Shown piece after piece: positions 7,048 through 14,347 of a DNA stretch of 42,597 nucleotides (positions within the stretch are counted from its first letter, which is position 1; each line of letters opens with the position of its first letter). This DNA comes from an uncultured Oscillospiraceae bacterium. Lineage in GTDB: Bacteria > Bacillota > Clostridia > Oscillospirales > Oscillospiraceae. Under the pieces are notes generated by a model. The model had not been told where the DNA came from. It did no database searches and worked only from the letters and a program-made list of their open reading frames with translations. The stretch spans positions 1 through 42,597 of the forward strand of contig CANPWZ010000016.1 in assembly GCA_947585425.1 (NCBI GenBank). Direction: 5' to 3'. Made by a program: the position numbers and the translations under genes.

Positions 7048-8382
7048 ATGAGCAAAAACATCACCCCGGCGCTGCTGGACGAGTACAGCGGCGCCTTCCA
7101 CGCCGACCACGCCAACCTGACCGCCCGGGACGCGGTCATGACCAACGGCCTGAACAAGAGCTGCGTCAACCACGACGCCCGCCGCCGGCAGACCCACACC
7201 TTTTCCCTCACCCTGAAGCAGGGAGCCGTCACCAACCAGAAGCAGAGCGGCCGGTGCTGGCTGTTCGCCGCCATGAACGTCATGCGCGCCCGCATCATGA
7301 AGAAGTGCAATCTGGCCGATTTTGAGCTCTCCCAGAACTATCTGCTGTTCTGGGACAAGCTGGAGAAATCCAACTACTTCCTGGAGAACATCCTGGACAC
7401 CCTGGACGAGCCCACCGGCAGCCGCCTGCTGGACTTTTTGCTGACGAGCCCCATCGGGGACGGCGGCCAGTGGGACATGATGGCAAACCTGGTGGCCAAG
7501 TACGGCGTGGTCCCCAAGTACGCCATGCCGGAGTCGGCGGCGTCCTCCTCCACCCGGGAGCTGTGCCGGGTGGTCACCGAGCTGCTCCGCGGGGACGCGG
7601 CCATCCTGCGGAAGATGGCCGCCGGGGGCGCGGACCGGGCCGCCCTCACCGCCGAGAAGGAAAAGATGCTGGGCGACGTCTACCGCGTGCTGGTCATCTG
7701 CCTGGGCGAGCCCCCCAGGACCGTGGACTTTGAGGTCCGGGACAAGGACGACAACTTCATCCGAGACTGCGGCCTGACCCCCAGGCAGTTCTATGAGAAG
7801 TACGTGGACATGGACCTGAGCCAGTACATCAGCCTCATCAACGCCCCCACCGCCGACAAGCCCTTCTATCACCGCTACACGGTGAAGATGCTGGGCAACG
7901 TGAAAGAGGGCGCCCCGGTGTGCTACCTCAACCTGCCTGTCGACGAGCTGAAGGCGGCGGCCATCGCCCAGATGAAGGACGGGGAGCCCGTCTGGTTCGG
8001 CTGCGACGTGGGCGCGTACTCCGACCGGGACGGCGGCCTGCTGGACCCCGCCGGATACGACTTTGAGAACACCCTCCAGATCAAGCTGGGGATGACCAAG
8101 GCGGAGCGGCTGGACTACGGCCAGAGCCAGATGACCCACGCCATGGTCTTCCAGGGGGTGAACCTGGACGACGCCGGTAAACCCACCCGCTGGCGGGTGG
8201 AGAACAGCTGGGGCGAGGACCCCGGCCAGAAGGGCTACTACGTCATGAGCGACGCCTGGTTCGACGAGTATATGTATCAGGTGGTGGTCAACAAGAAGTA
8301 CCTGACCGGCGCCCAGCGGGCCATCCTTGACACCGAGGTCATCGAACTGAACCCCTGGGACCCCATGGGCTCCCTGGCGTGA
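7048..8382 (+). CDS. pepC: C1 family aminopeptidase C (bleomycin hydrolase-like)
   Basis: A 444-residue cytosolic papain-fold cysteine aminopeptidase. The catalytic triad is intact: Cys70 in QKQSGRCWLFAAMN, His364 in MTHAMVFQGV and Asn386 in VENSWGED. The length matches the PepC/bleomycin hydrolase family, which forms self-compartmentalised hexamers and trims N-terminal residues. There is no signal peptide. AGGAGGG precedes the ATG by about 8 nt. It is a single-gene unit with its own promoter and a strong terminator, divergent from the SRP RNA and convergent with the DUF1846 gene. Confidence 0.96.
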   Translation: MSKNITPALLDEYSGAFHADHANLTARDAVMTNGLNKSCVNHDARRRQTHTFSLTLKQGAVTNQKQSGRCWLFAAMNVMRARIMKKCNLADFELSQNYLLFWDKLEKSNYFLENILDTLDEPTGSRLLDFLLTSPIGDGGQWDMMANLVAKYGVVPKYAMPESAASSSTRELCRVVTELLRGDAAILRKMAAGGADRAALTAEKEKMLGDVYRVLVICLGEPPRTVDFEVRDKDDNFIRDCGLTPRQFYEKYVDMDLSQYISLINAPTADKPFYHRYTVKMLGNVKEGAPVCYLNLPVDELKAAAIAQMKDGEPVWFGCDVGAYSDRDGGLLDPAGYDFENTLQIKLGMTKAERLDYGQSQMTHAMVFQGVNLDDAGKPTRWRVENSWGEDPGQKGYYVMSDAWFDEYMYQVVVNKKYLTGAQRAILDTEVIELNPWDPMGSLA

Positions 8383-8393
8383 CGCGGACATCG

Positions 8394-8421
8394 AAAAAAG
8401 CTCCCCACGGGGAGCTTTTTT
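8394..8421. terminator. bidirectional terminator between pepC and DUF1846 gene
   Basis: AAAAAAGCTCCCC / GGGGAGCTTTTTT, 13-bp symmetrical stem with A and T runs on either side. It can stop both converging transcripts. Confidence 0.9.
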
Positions 8422-8431
8422 CGCGTTTAGT

Positions 8432-9925
8432 TCACTTGTGGTAGAGCTGGTTGGTCTGGTACCGAGGAGTGCAGGTGAGCCGCAGCCCCAGCTTGGAATA
8501 GATGCCGCTGTCTGCGGCGGAGAGGATCACCGAGGAGTGGGCCTCGCAGTCCCGGAGGTCGTCCAGGTGGGCCAGGGCCTTCGCGGCCAGCGGATCGGTG
8601 GCGGCGGAGATGGCCAGGGCGATCAGCACCTCGTCGCTGTGGAGGCGGGGGTTGCGGCTGCCCAGGTGGTTCACCTTCACCCCCTGGATGGGCTCGATGG
8701 CCTGCCGGGAGATCAGGTCGATCTCGTCGCCGATGCCGGCGAGGCGCTTCAGGGCGTTGAGCAGCGCCGAGGAGGAGGCCCCCATCAGGTCGGAGGTCTT
8801 GCCGGTGACGATGGTCCCGTCGGGCAGCTGGATGGCGGCGGCGGGCTCTCCTGTCTCCTCCGCCCGCTGTTCGGCGGCGGAGAGCACCGGGCGGTCGGCG
8901 TCGGACACACCGGCCTGCTTCATCAGCAGCTCCAGCTTGTACACCACCTCGTCGTTCCCCTGGCCCCGGCGGCGGTCGCACAGGGCGGTGTAGTACCGGC
9001 GGATGATCTCCTGGCGGGCGGCGGCGCAGACGGCCTCGTCGTCCACGATGCAGTTGCCCGCCATGTTCACCCCCATGTCCGTGGGGGAGCGGTAGGGGCT
9101 CTCGCCGGTGATCTTTTCGAACATGGCGGCCAGCACCGGGAACACCTCCACGTCCCGGTTGTAGTTGACGGTGGTCACCCCATAGGCCTGGAGGTGGAAG
9201 GGGTCGATCATGTTCACGTCGTTCAGATCGGCGGTGGCGGCCTCGTAAGCCAGATTCACCGGGTGCTGGAGAGGCAGGTTCCAGATGGGGAAGGTCTCGA
9301 ACTTGGCGTACCCCGCCTGGCGGCCCCGTTTGTGCTCGTGATAGAGCTGGCTCAAACAGGTGGCCATCTTGCCCGAGCCGGGGCCGGGGGCGGTGACCAC
9401 CACCAGGGGCCGCTGGGTCTCGATGTAGTCGTTGCGGCCGTAGCCCTCGTCTGACACGATGAGGGACACGTTGTGGGGGTAGCCCGGGATGGGATAGTGG
9501 AGGTACACCCGCATCCCCAGGCCCTCCAGGCGGCGCTTGAAGGCGTCCGCCGCGGCCTGGCCGGCATACTGGGTGATGACCACGCTGCCCACATACAGCC
9601 CCTCCGCCCGGAAGGCGTCGATGAGGCGCAGCACGTCCTCGTCATAGGTGATGCCCAGATCCCCCCGGATCTTGTTCTGCTCGATGGCGGCGGCGCCGAT
9701 GGCGATGACCATCTCGGCGCTGTCCTTCAGCTCCAGCAGCATCCTGATCTTGCTGTCCGGGGCAAAGCCGGGGAGCACCCGGGCGGCGTGGTTGTCGTCG
9801 AACAGCTTGCCGCCGAACTCCAGATACAACTTGCCGCCGAACTGGGCGATCCGCTCTCGGATGCGGGCGGACTGGGTCTCCAGGTACTTCTGATTGTCGA
9901 ACCCGATGCGATTTGCCATAGTCAT
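8432..9925 (-). CDS. DUF1846 domain-containing protein
   Basis: A 497-residue member of the DUF1846 family, found widely in Firmicutes; its biochemical function is not established. The N-terminal signature [20 protein letters not shown] and the phosphate-loop-like [16 protein letters not shown] (about residues 180-195) are typical, as is the segment [19 protein letters not shown]. The family's P-loop-like motif suggests nucleotide or phosphate binding, which is inference. The ATG at 9925 (AGGGG 6 nt upstream) and the ATG at 9919 are both plausible starts. The gene lies downstream of tRNA-Gln and its terminator with no clear promoter of its own. Confidence 0.9.
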   Translation of the reverse strand: MTMANRIGFDNQKYLETQSARIRERIAQFGGKLYLEFGGKLFDDNHAARVLPGFAPDSKIRMLLELKDSAEMVIAIGAAAIEQNKIRGDLGITYDEDVLRLIDAFRAEGLYVGSVVITQYAGQAAADAFKRRLEGLGMRVYLHYPIPGYPHNVSLIVSDEGYGRNDYIETQRPLVVVTAPGPGSGKMATCLSQLYHEHKRGRQAGYAKFETFPIWNLPLQHPVNLAYEAATADLNDVNMIDPFHLQAYGVTTVNYNRDVEVFPVLAAMFEKITGESPYRSPTDMGVNMAGNCIVDDEAVCAAARQEIIRRYYTALCDRRRGQGNDEVVYKLELLMKQAGVSDADRPVLSAAEQRAEETGEPAAAIQLPDGTIVTGKTSDLMGASSSALLNALKRLAGIGDEIDLISRQAIEPIQGVKVNHLGSRNPRLHSDEVLIALAISAATDPLAAKALAHLDDLRDCEAHSSVILSAADSGIYSKLGLRLTCTPRYQTNQLYHK

Positions 9926-9993
9926 TCCAGGCCCCTTTGCCTTCCGGGAGGCCGTCCTCCCTTTCTCTCTGTGCATTACGGCGCGTCCGGCAT

Positions 9994-10028
9994 AAAAAAA
10001 GCGCCGGAGCAAGCGGCTTCTTGCTCCG
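9994..10028 (-). terminator. tRNA-Gln terminator
   Basis: GGAGCAAG (10006-10013) pairs with CTTGCTCC (10020-10027) around a 6-nt loop, followed on the minus strand by GGCGC and seven Ts. Confidence 0.8.
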
Positions 10029-10031
10029 ACG

Positions 10032-10105
10032 TGGCAGCGGATGAAGGATTCGAACCCTCACAAACAGAGTCAGAGTCTGGTGTGCTACCATTACACTAAT
10101 CCGCT
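10032..10105 (-). tRNA. tRNA-Gln (anticodon CTG)
   Basis: The minus strand gives acceptor AGCGGAT/ATCCGCT, D-arm GTGTAATGGTAGCAC, an anticodon loop CTCTGAC with CTG at its centre, T-arm GAGGGTTCGAATCCTTC and an encoded CCA end. 74 nt. It decodes CAG. Confidence 0.93.
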
Positions 10106-10134
10106 ATTTGCGGCTCCCAGCAGAGCCGAGTGTT

Positions 10135-10162
10135 ATTATATCAGAACACCGCGATTTGTCAA
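10135..10162 (-). promoter_or_regulatory. tRNA-Gln sigma-A promoter
   Basis: TTGACA (10157-10162), 16-bp spacer, TATAAT (10135-10140); both boxes match consensus perfectly. Confidence 0.85.
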
Positions 10163-10185
10163 GCCCTTTTTTGCCTGCCCGCGGA

Positions 10186-10216
10186 AAGAAAGCCCCCCGC
10201 TTGGGCGGAGGGCTTT
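10186..10216 (-). terminator. terminator of the first SleB-like gene
   Basis: AAAGCCCTCCGC / GCGGGGGGCTTT stem with a 4-nt loop and a TTTCTTT tail on the minus strand, 15 nt after the stop codon. Confidence 0.75.
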
Positions 10217-10230
10217 CCCTTAAGTTCGGA

Positions 10231-11190
10231 TCAGGCGTAGAAGGCGTGGCCGCCGATGGTGCAGATATAGGGCCGGTGCTTGGCCGCCCAGGTGTTCCTC
10301 AGGTAGGACGCGTTGAAGAACTTGGCGGTGGGCAGGACCTGCACGCCCTCCAGCACCAGCTTGGCCGCGATGACCGACTGGGCGTTGGGCGTCCTGTAAA
10401 TGGAGCCGCTGGCGGCGGGGCTGAACTGGTTTTTCTGGAAGATGACCCCCTTGATGGTGTTGGGCCAGCTGGAGGATCTGTCGTTCACCCGGTTCATGAT
10501 CACGTTGCCCACAGCGATCTTGCCCTTGAGGGACTGGTTGCCGCTCTCGGCGTAGATGATGTGGGACAGCCAGTACAGACTGTCGCTGTCATACCAGTCG
10601 TCGCCGCTGGTCAGATAGGGGGCGGCGTCCTCCCGCAGAGTGAGGAAGGCCACTTTGACGGCGCCGTCAAAGTACACATCCATGTTGAGTACGGCGGCCA
10701 GCACCCGCACCGGCACGGCCACCAGGCCATTCACATAGCGGCTGCCGCCCGACACATAGAGGTACCGGCCGTTGGCCGCGATATACTCGACGCCCGCGCT
10801 GGCGGTCATGGACAGGGTCTCGTCATCGGAGGACGCCTTCACGATGACCGTGCCGTTCTTCTCAGAGACGGAAGCGGCGGGATCCATAATGGCCATGAAC
10901 CTCTGCACCGTGATATAGTTGGTGCCGTTCACACATTCATAGCTTTCACTGTCAACGGGGACGCCGTTCACATACAGCGTGCTGGTATACTGGGGCTCGT
11001 CAGAGGGCTCATCAGAGGGCTCCCCTTCCGGCTCCTGGGCGGGCTCGTCCTCCATGGGGCCGGCGGTCTCCGCATCCTGCTGGACGGCGTCCGCGTCGGG
11101 CGCCGCGGCGGCAAACGCGGTGGGCAGCGCGCCGGCAAACAAAGCCAGAGCCAGCAAAGCGGCAAACAGTTTTGTCAAATGCCTTTTCAT
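10231..11190 (-). CDS. secreted SleB-like cell wall hydrolase with N-terminal CuAO-N1-like domain
   Basis: 319 residues. A signal peptide (KRHLTKLFAALLALALFAGALPTAFA) is followed by an acidic low-complexity stretch rich in E, P, D and S (about 31-68). A region resembling the copper-amine-oxidase N-terminal repeat found in many clostridial surface proteins covers about 70-190 (LYVNGVPVDSESYECVNGTNYI, LVAVPVRVLAAVL). A hydrolase_2/SleB catalytic domain covers about 200-319. The likely catalytic Glu215 lies in YAESGNQSLKGKIAVGNVIM; NRV, FSPAASGSIY and KFFNASYLRN follow. SleB is a peptidoglycan lytic transglycosylase of spore cortex, but related domains also act in vegetative cells. AGGAG lies 7 nt before the start. 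Tandem paralogue of the next gene; no YpeB partner is present. Confidence 0.87.
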   Translation of the reverse strand: MKRHLTKLFAALLALALFAGALPTAFAAAAPDADAVQQDAETAGPMEDEPAQEPEGEPSDEPSDEPQYTSTLYVNGVPVDSESYECVNGTNYITVQRFMAIMDPAASVSEKNGTVIVKASSDDETLSMTASAGVEYIAANGRYLYVSGGSRYVNGLVAVPVRVLAAVLNMDVYFDGAVKVAFLTLREDAAPYLTSGDDWYDSDSLYWLSHIIYAESGNQSLKGKIAVGNVIMNRVNDRSSSWPNTIKGVIFQKNQFSPAASGSIYRTPNAQSVIAAKLVLEGVQVLPTAKFFNASYLRNTWAAKHRPYICTIGGHAFYA

Positions 11191-11244
11191 ATTAACGCTC
11201 CTTCGGCCGGCCTCCATCGGGCCGGTAACAATTTTCGTTGAAAT

Positions 11245-11261
11245 TGTAACCGTATTGTAAC
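11245..11261 (+). promoter_or_regulatory. WalR/YycF-like box upstream of SleB-like gene
   Basis: TGTAAC-CGTAT-TGTAAC matches the WalR consensus TGTWAH-N5-TGTWAH exactly. It lies 55-71 nt upstream of the start codon of the cell wall hydrolase at 11190, on the opposite strand. WalRK itself is not in the window. Confidence 0.45.
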
Positions 11262-11329
11262 TTATTTAAAACGGCAATGCTACCGTCAGAATAGCCAATT
11301 ATTGCATTTGACATTCTGTAAATTACAGC

Positions 11330-11359
11330 ATTATATACAATTTTGGATGAAATTGTCTG
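11330..11359 (-). promoter_or_regulatory. candidate promoter of the first SleB-like gene
   Basis: CAGACA (11354-11359), 18-bp spacer, TATAAT (11330-11335). A perfect hyphenated palindrome CTGTAAATTACAG (11316-11328) sits at the predicted transcription start. The 252-nt gap 11191-11442 otherwise holds the WalR-like box and no convincing ORF. Confidence 0.5.
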
Positions 11360-11442
11360 CCTGGAGCTGTTAAGCGCAAAGTCCTGATCGGCTCCCCTCG
11401 CCGGTTATCGTTCCTCCTTTCCCCATTTTGTTACAGTTTCTG

Positions 11443-12258
11443 TTACCGATAGAACCAATGGACGCCGATGGTGGTCACATAAGGCCGGTTCTGCATCACC
11501 CAACGGTTGGAGGTCAGGGACGGGGCGATGAAGTACAGGCTGTCCCCCGCCTCCCGTCCGCCGTCCAGCACCAGTTTCGCGGCCAGCACGCTCTCGGCGG
11601 TGGGCTCGTTGTAAACGGTCCCGTTGGCCACCGGGGTGAACTGTACGCCCCACTTGGTGTCAAAGATGACCGACTTCACGTCGTCCGGGAACTCGTCGCT
11701 GGCCACGCGGTTGAGCACCACCGTGCCCACGGCCACCTTCCCCTTCAGGGGCTCTCCCCTGCTCTCGGCGGAGATGATGCGGGCCATCCAGTAGAGCTCG
11801 TCCGCGGTATAGGGGGCCTTCCCCGGTCTGCCGCTCCCCGGCGTGACGGTGATGCCCTCCTGGAGGCTCCAGTCCACCGTGCCGCCCAGAGCCTTGGCGA
11901 TGACCCGGACAGGGACCATCACCCGGTTGTTCGTCGAGCGCACCCCGTCGGGTATGTAGAGGGCCCGGTCATTGACCGTGAGATAGTTCTGTCCCGGCTT
12001 GGCGGTGATCTCCACCCCGCTGCCGCTGATGTGGGCGGCGCCTTCCGACCAGGTGACCTCGGCCCTGGGCGCCAGCACCTCCGCCATGGTCCGCAGGGAC
12101 ACATAGGTGGTATTGCCCACCATGTACGCTCCCGCCCGGCTCCACAGGTTCTGCCCGTTCACGTCCAGCCGCCCCGCCGCGGCGGAGACGGGGGCCGCCA
12201 GCAGCAGGGAGAGCGCCAGGGCCAGCGCCGCCGCCTTCCATCTTCCTTTGGTCTTCAT
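11443..12258 (-). CDS. secreted SleB-like cell wall hydrolase, second copy
   Basis: 271 residues with the same architecture as its neighbour but without the acidic linker. It has a signal peptide (about 1-27, cleavage after VSA), a CuAO-N1-like region (about 28-140, with YVSLRTMAEVL and VMVPVRVIAKALGG), and a SleB/hydrolase_2 domain (about 150-271) with the likely catalytic Glu165 in ISAESRGEPLKGKVAVGTVV and the conserved NRV and FTPVANGTVYNEPT. AGGAG stands 7 nt before the ATG. The two genes are about half identical by eye in the catalytic part and clearly arose by duplication. Probably peptidoglycan remodelling at the surface or in the spore; which one cannot be told. Confidence 0.87.
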   Translation of the reverse strand: MKTKGRWKAAALALALSLLLAAPVSAAAGRLDVNGQNLWSRAGAYMVGNTTYVSLRTMAEVLAPRAEVTWSEGAAHISGSGVEITAKPGQNYLTVNDRALYIPDGVRSTNNRVMVPVRVIAKALGGTVDWSLQEGITVTPGSGRPGKAPYTADELYWMARIISAESRGEPLKGKVAVGTVVLNRVASDEFPDDVKSVIFDTKWGVQFTPVANGTVYNEPTAESVLAAKLVLDGGREAGDSLYFIAPSLTSNRWVMQNRPYVTTIGVHWFYR

Positions 12259-12390
12259 GGGATCACTCCTTATTTATAGTATATCGTCGAGCCCGCCTCA
12301 GGCCGGCTCATAGTAAAATTGTAACCGCTGGCCGGAGCCCGCCGCAATGCAAAATGGTTTCCAGCAGGGGCAGATGATGGAAAAGGGCAT

Positions 12391-12428
12391 AAAAAAGCCG
12401 TCGCAAGCGATATGGAGCTTGCGACGAC
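12391..12428 (-). terminator. tRNA-Ser terminator (copy 1 of a repeated hairpin)
   Basis: GTCGCAAGC pairs with GCTTGCGAC around CTCCATATCG-type loop sequence, followed by a T6 run on the minus strand. The same 32-nt hairpin, with one mismatch, follows tRNA-Gly at 13044-13075. Confidence 0.85.
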
Positions 12429-12429
12429 T

Positions 12430-12521
12430 TGGCGGAGTGGGAGGGATTCGAACCCTCGGTACCCTTATGAGGTACACACGATTTCCAATCGTGCTCGTTA
12501 TGACCGCTTCGATACCACTCC
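12430..12521 (-). tRNA. tRNA-Ser (anticodon GGA)
   Basis: Acceptor GGAGTGG/CCACTCC, anticodon stem CACGA/TCGTG with loop TTGGAAA (GGA), a long variable arm (GTACC..GGTACC) typical of serine tRNAs, T-arm GAGGGTTCGAATCCCTC, encoded CCA. 92 nt. Confidence 0.95.
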
Positions 12522-12541
12522 ATCGGCGAGTCACAAGGGGT

Positions 12542-12569
12542 ATTATATCAGCTTTTTCCCTGTTGTCAA
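12542..12569 (-). promoter_or_regulatory. tRNA-Ser sigma-A promoter
   Basis: TTGACA (12564-12569), 16-bp spacer, TATAAT (12542-12547): the same architecture as the tRNA-Gln promoter. Confidence 0.85.
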
Positions 12570-12601
12570 GCCAAAATTTCAGGCCCATCCGCGGGGCAGA
12601 A

Positions 12602-12663
12602 GAAAAGCCGTCCGCGCCTGCGGACGGCTTTTGGGTAAAAGAAAATCGTCCCGTTGAGGGACG
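12602..12663 (-). terminator. two consecutive hairpins ending the small-ORF transcript
   Basis: The first is CGTCCC (12647-12652) / GGGACG (12658-12663), followed by ATTTTCTTTT on the minus strand. The second is AAAAGCCGTCCGC / GCGGACGGCTTTT (12602-12632, 4-nt loop). Both look like rho-independent terminators, the second the stronger. Confidence 0.75.
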
Positions 12664-12691
12664 AGTTCATCCGTAGACCGATGGATCCATC

Positions 12692-12775
12692 TCAGCGGTC
12701 GCTGGGTACGGTTTCCTCTTCGGCGAAGATCAACTCGTCAATGTCTTGGGGCACGGAATACCAGAGGATCTTCAT
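12692..12775 (-). CDS. unrecognised 27-residue small protein
   Basis: A very short ORF of 27 codons that I do not recognise. It starts MKILWYSVPQDIDEL and ends in an acidic tail (EEE, then TVPSDR). GGAG stands 9 nt before the ATG in an AAAGGAGATGATCG context. It has its own near-consensus promoter 33 nt upstream and two terminator hairpins downstream, so it forms a self-contained unit of about 200 nt between tRNA-Ser and tRNA-Gly. The peptide has one hydrophobic patch (ILWY, LIF) and is strongly acidic; it has no membrane helix or signal peptide. The alternative is a small regulatory RNA in which the ORF is incidental; the good ribosome binding site favours translation. Confidence 0.55.
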   Translation of the reverse strand: MKILWYSVPQDIDELIFAEEETVPSDR

Positions 12776-12807
12776 TGCGATCATCTCCTTTCTGTAGATT
12801 CTTGTAT

Positions 12808-12836
12808 ATTATAGCAAGAAAACACCAGTTTGTAAA
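12808..12836 (-). promoter_or_regulatory. strong sigma-A promoter of the small ORF
   Basis: TTTACA (12831-12836), 17-bp spacer, TATAAT (12808-12813). Upstream of the -35 is an A/T-rich tract (AATTTTTACAAAAAAAG) like an UP element. Confidence 0.8.
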
Positions 12837-12927
12837 GACTTTTTTTGTAAAAATTCTATGACCGCAACATCTTGTGGCCCGCTCCGTGCGGCGTCCATAT
12901 GGTGTATTTTGCGGTGGAAAAAAGGGC

Positions 12928-12956
12928 TTGCAATCCCCCGGCAAGTCTGTTATAAT
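12928..12956 (+). promoter_or_regulatory. tRNA-Gly sigma-A promoter
   Basis: TTGCAA (12928-12933), 17-bp spacer, TATAAT (12951-12956), 12 nt before the tRNA. Confidence 0.85.
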
Positions 12957-12968
12957 AAGCCCGCTAAC

Positions 12969-13042
12969 GCAGGTGTAGTTCAATGGTAGAATGTCAGCTT
13001 CCCAAGCTGAACACGAGGGTTCGATTCCCTTCACCTGCTCCA
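12969..13042 (+). tRNA. tRNA-Gly (anticodon CCC)
   Basis: Acceptor GCAGGTG/CACCTGC, D-arm GTTCAATGGTAGAAT, anticodon stem TCAGC/GCTGA with loop TTCCCAA (CCC), T-arm GAGGGTTCGATTCCCTT, encoded CCA. 74 nt. It decodes GGG. Confidence 0.95.
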
Positions 13043-13043
13043 C

Positions 13044-13081
13044 GTCGTCGCAAGCTCCATATCGCTTGCGACGACTTTTTT
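13044..13081 (+). terminator. tRNA-Gly terminator (copy 2 of a repeated hairpin)
   Basis: GTCGTCGCAAGC / GCTTGCGACGAC with 8-nt loop TCCATATC and a T6 run. Nearly identical, in opposite orientation, to the tRNA-Ser terminator. Between 13082 and 13178 I see no gene. Confidence 0.9.
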
Positions 13082-13178
13082 GCAAAAGTCATCTCGCGCT
13101 CATTCCGCTGCTCCTCCTCTCCCCACAAAGCAAAGGCCGCTTTGCGGGGGCCCCGTTTGGCAGCACTTCGCACACATC

Positions 13179-13210
13179 AAAAAACCTCCGGCTGTGCCGG
13201 AGGTTTTTTT
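13179..13210 (-). terminator. terminator of the his operon/BI-1 transcript
   Basis: AAAAAACCTCCGG / CCGGAGGTTTTTTT with a 5-nt loop, symmetrical, just after the BI-1 stop codon. Confidence 0.88.
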
Positions 13211-13219
13211 GCGTCCATT

Positions 13220-13966
13220 TTACTTGCTGCTCCTGCTGTTCCCGAAGAACCGCAACAGATACAAAAACAGGTTGATGAAGTCCAGATAGAGCTGGAGGGC
13301 GGAGTACACCGACGCCTTCTGGAGCATCACGCTGTCATTGCAGAAAAACGCGTAGTTGGCCTTGATCTTCTGCACGTCGTAGGCGGTGAAGCACAGGAAG
13401 ATCACGATGCCCACCATGCACACGATCCGCTCCATGAAGGAGAAGCCGGGGATGAACATCATCAGCAGGCCAGCCACGATGAGGAAGATCAGCCCGCCCA
13501 CCAGGATGGGGCCCAGGCGGGACAGGTCGGTTTTGGTGAACCGCCCGTAGAGGGCGAAGGCCCCGAAGAACAGGGCGGTGAGCAGGAATACCGCGATCAG
13601 GTTCACCACGTCGAACAACAGGAAGTAGAGGGAGAACACCACCCCGTTGAGGACGGAGTACAGGAAGAACAGCCCGCGGGTGACCCCCACCGAGCGCTTG
13701 AGCAGGGTGGCGGAAAAGGCGATGACCACCACAAGTTCCACCACCGTCAGGGCGATGAGCACATAGGGCGAGGCCATCAGGGAGAACACCAGCCCGGACA
13801 GGACCATCCCTACCGCCACGGCGAAGGTGAGCAGCAGGCCCAGGAACATCCAGCCGAAGGTGCGGGCGATGTATTGGTTCAGGGTGACGGCAGGCGCGTA
13901 GGCGCTGTCGAAGTCGTACTGCGCGGGGTATTGATCCCCGCCGTTATGATAGTTGTATTCGTCCAT
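13220..13966 (-). CDS. Bax inhibitor-1 / YccA family membrane protein
   Basis: A 248-residue polytopic protein of the BI-1 (TMBIM) family, pH-sensitive calcium-leak channels in the structurally studied Bacillus member YetJ. It has seven hydrophobic segments. Family features are the NQYIARTFGWMFLGLLLTF first helix, the acidic FTAYDVQKIK near the C-terminus and the preceding GIVIFLCF. The N-terminal 25 residues are polar and tyrosine-rich. The start is only 2 nt after the hisE stop, so it is translationally coupled to the his operon; a terminator follows. Its function in this setting is unknown. Confidence 0.92.
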   Translation of the reverse strand: MDEYNYHNGGDQYPAQYDFDSAYAPAVTLNQYIARTFGWMFLGLLLTFAVAVGMVLSGLVFSLMASPYVLIALTVVELVVVIAFSATLLKRSVGVTRGLFFLYSVLNGVVFSLYFLLFDVVNLIAVFLLTALFFGAFALYGRFTKTDLSRLGPILVGGLIFLIVAGLLMMFIPGFSFMERIVCMVGIVIFLCFTAYDVQKIKANYAFFCNDSVMLQKASVYSALQLYLDFINLFLYLLRFFGNSRSSK

Positions 13967-13968
13967 AG

Positions 13969-14298
13969 TCAGGTCTCCTTATCCGTCTGACGCATCTGCT
14001 TCAGGTTGCCGATCTTCTGCGCCCGCCGGTCCAGCTCGGCGAGCACGTCGTCCAGGGGGATGCCCTTCTCCGCCATCATCACCATCAAATGATAGATCAG
14101 GTCGGAGATCTCCCCCACCGTGTCGGCGGGCACATCGTTCTTGGCGGCGATGATGGTCTCGGCACACTCCTCGCCCACCTTTTTCAGGATCTTGTCCAGC
14201 CCCTTGTCGAACAGGTAGCAGGTGTAGGAGCCCTCCTGGGGATGGGCCTTCCGATCCAGCACCACTCGGTAGAGGCTTTTCAAAACATCGTCGTTCAT
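13969..14298 (-). CDS. hisE: phosphoribosyl-ATP pyrophosphatase
   Basis: A 109-residue MazG-fold enzyme removing pyrophosphate from PR-ATP, step 2 of histidine synthesis. It shows the family pattern LDKILKKVGEECAETIIAAKN and the ISDLIYHLMVMM helix with its metal-binding acidic residues. It is encoded separately from hisI, unlike the fused hisIE of many bacteria. The ATG at 14298 has an AAGGA about 10 nt upstream; the in-frame GTG at 14307 abuts that site and is less likely. A 7-bp hairpin (14319-14325 / 14332-14338) lies between hisI and hisE. Confidence 0.94.
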   Translation of the reverse strand: MNDDVLKSLYRVVLDRKAHPQEGSYTCYLFDKGLDKILKKVGEECAETIIAAKNDVPADTVGEISDLIYHLMVMMAEKGIPLDDVLAELDRRAQKIGNLKQMRQTDKET

Positions 14299-14347
14299 GG
14301 GGATCACGTCCTTAGTCTGTCCGATTTTTTCATCGGACCCGCAAATA

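Noticed and set aside
10978-11090. Short direct repeats in the first SleB-like gene as a possible tandem repeat element
   Set aside because: They encode the acidic EPSDEPSDE-type linker and are ordinary low-complexity coding sequence.
12738-13085. 115-codon minus-strand frame across tRNA-Gly
   Set aside because: It runs antisense through the tRNA-Gly gene and its terminator and has no family signature.
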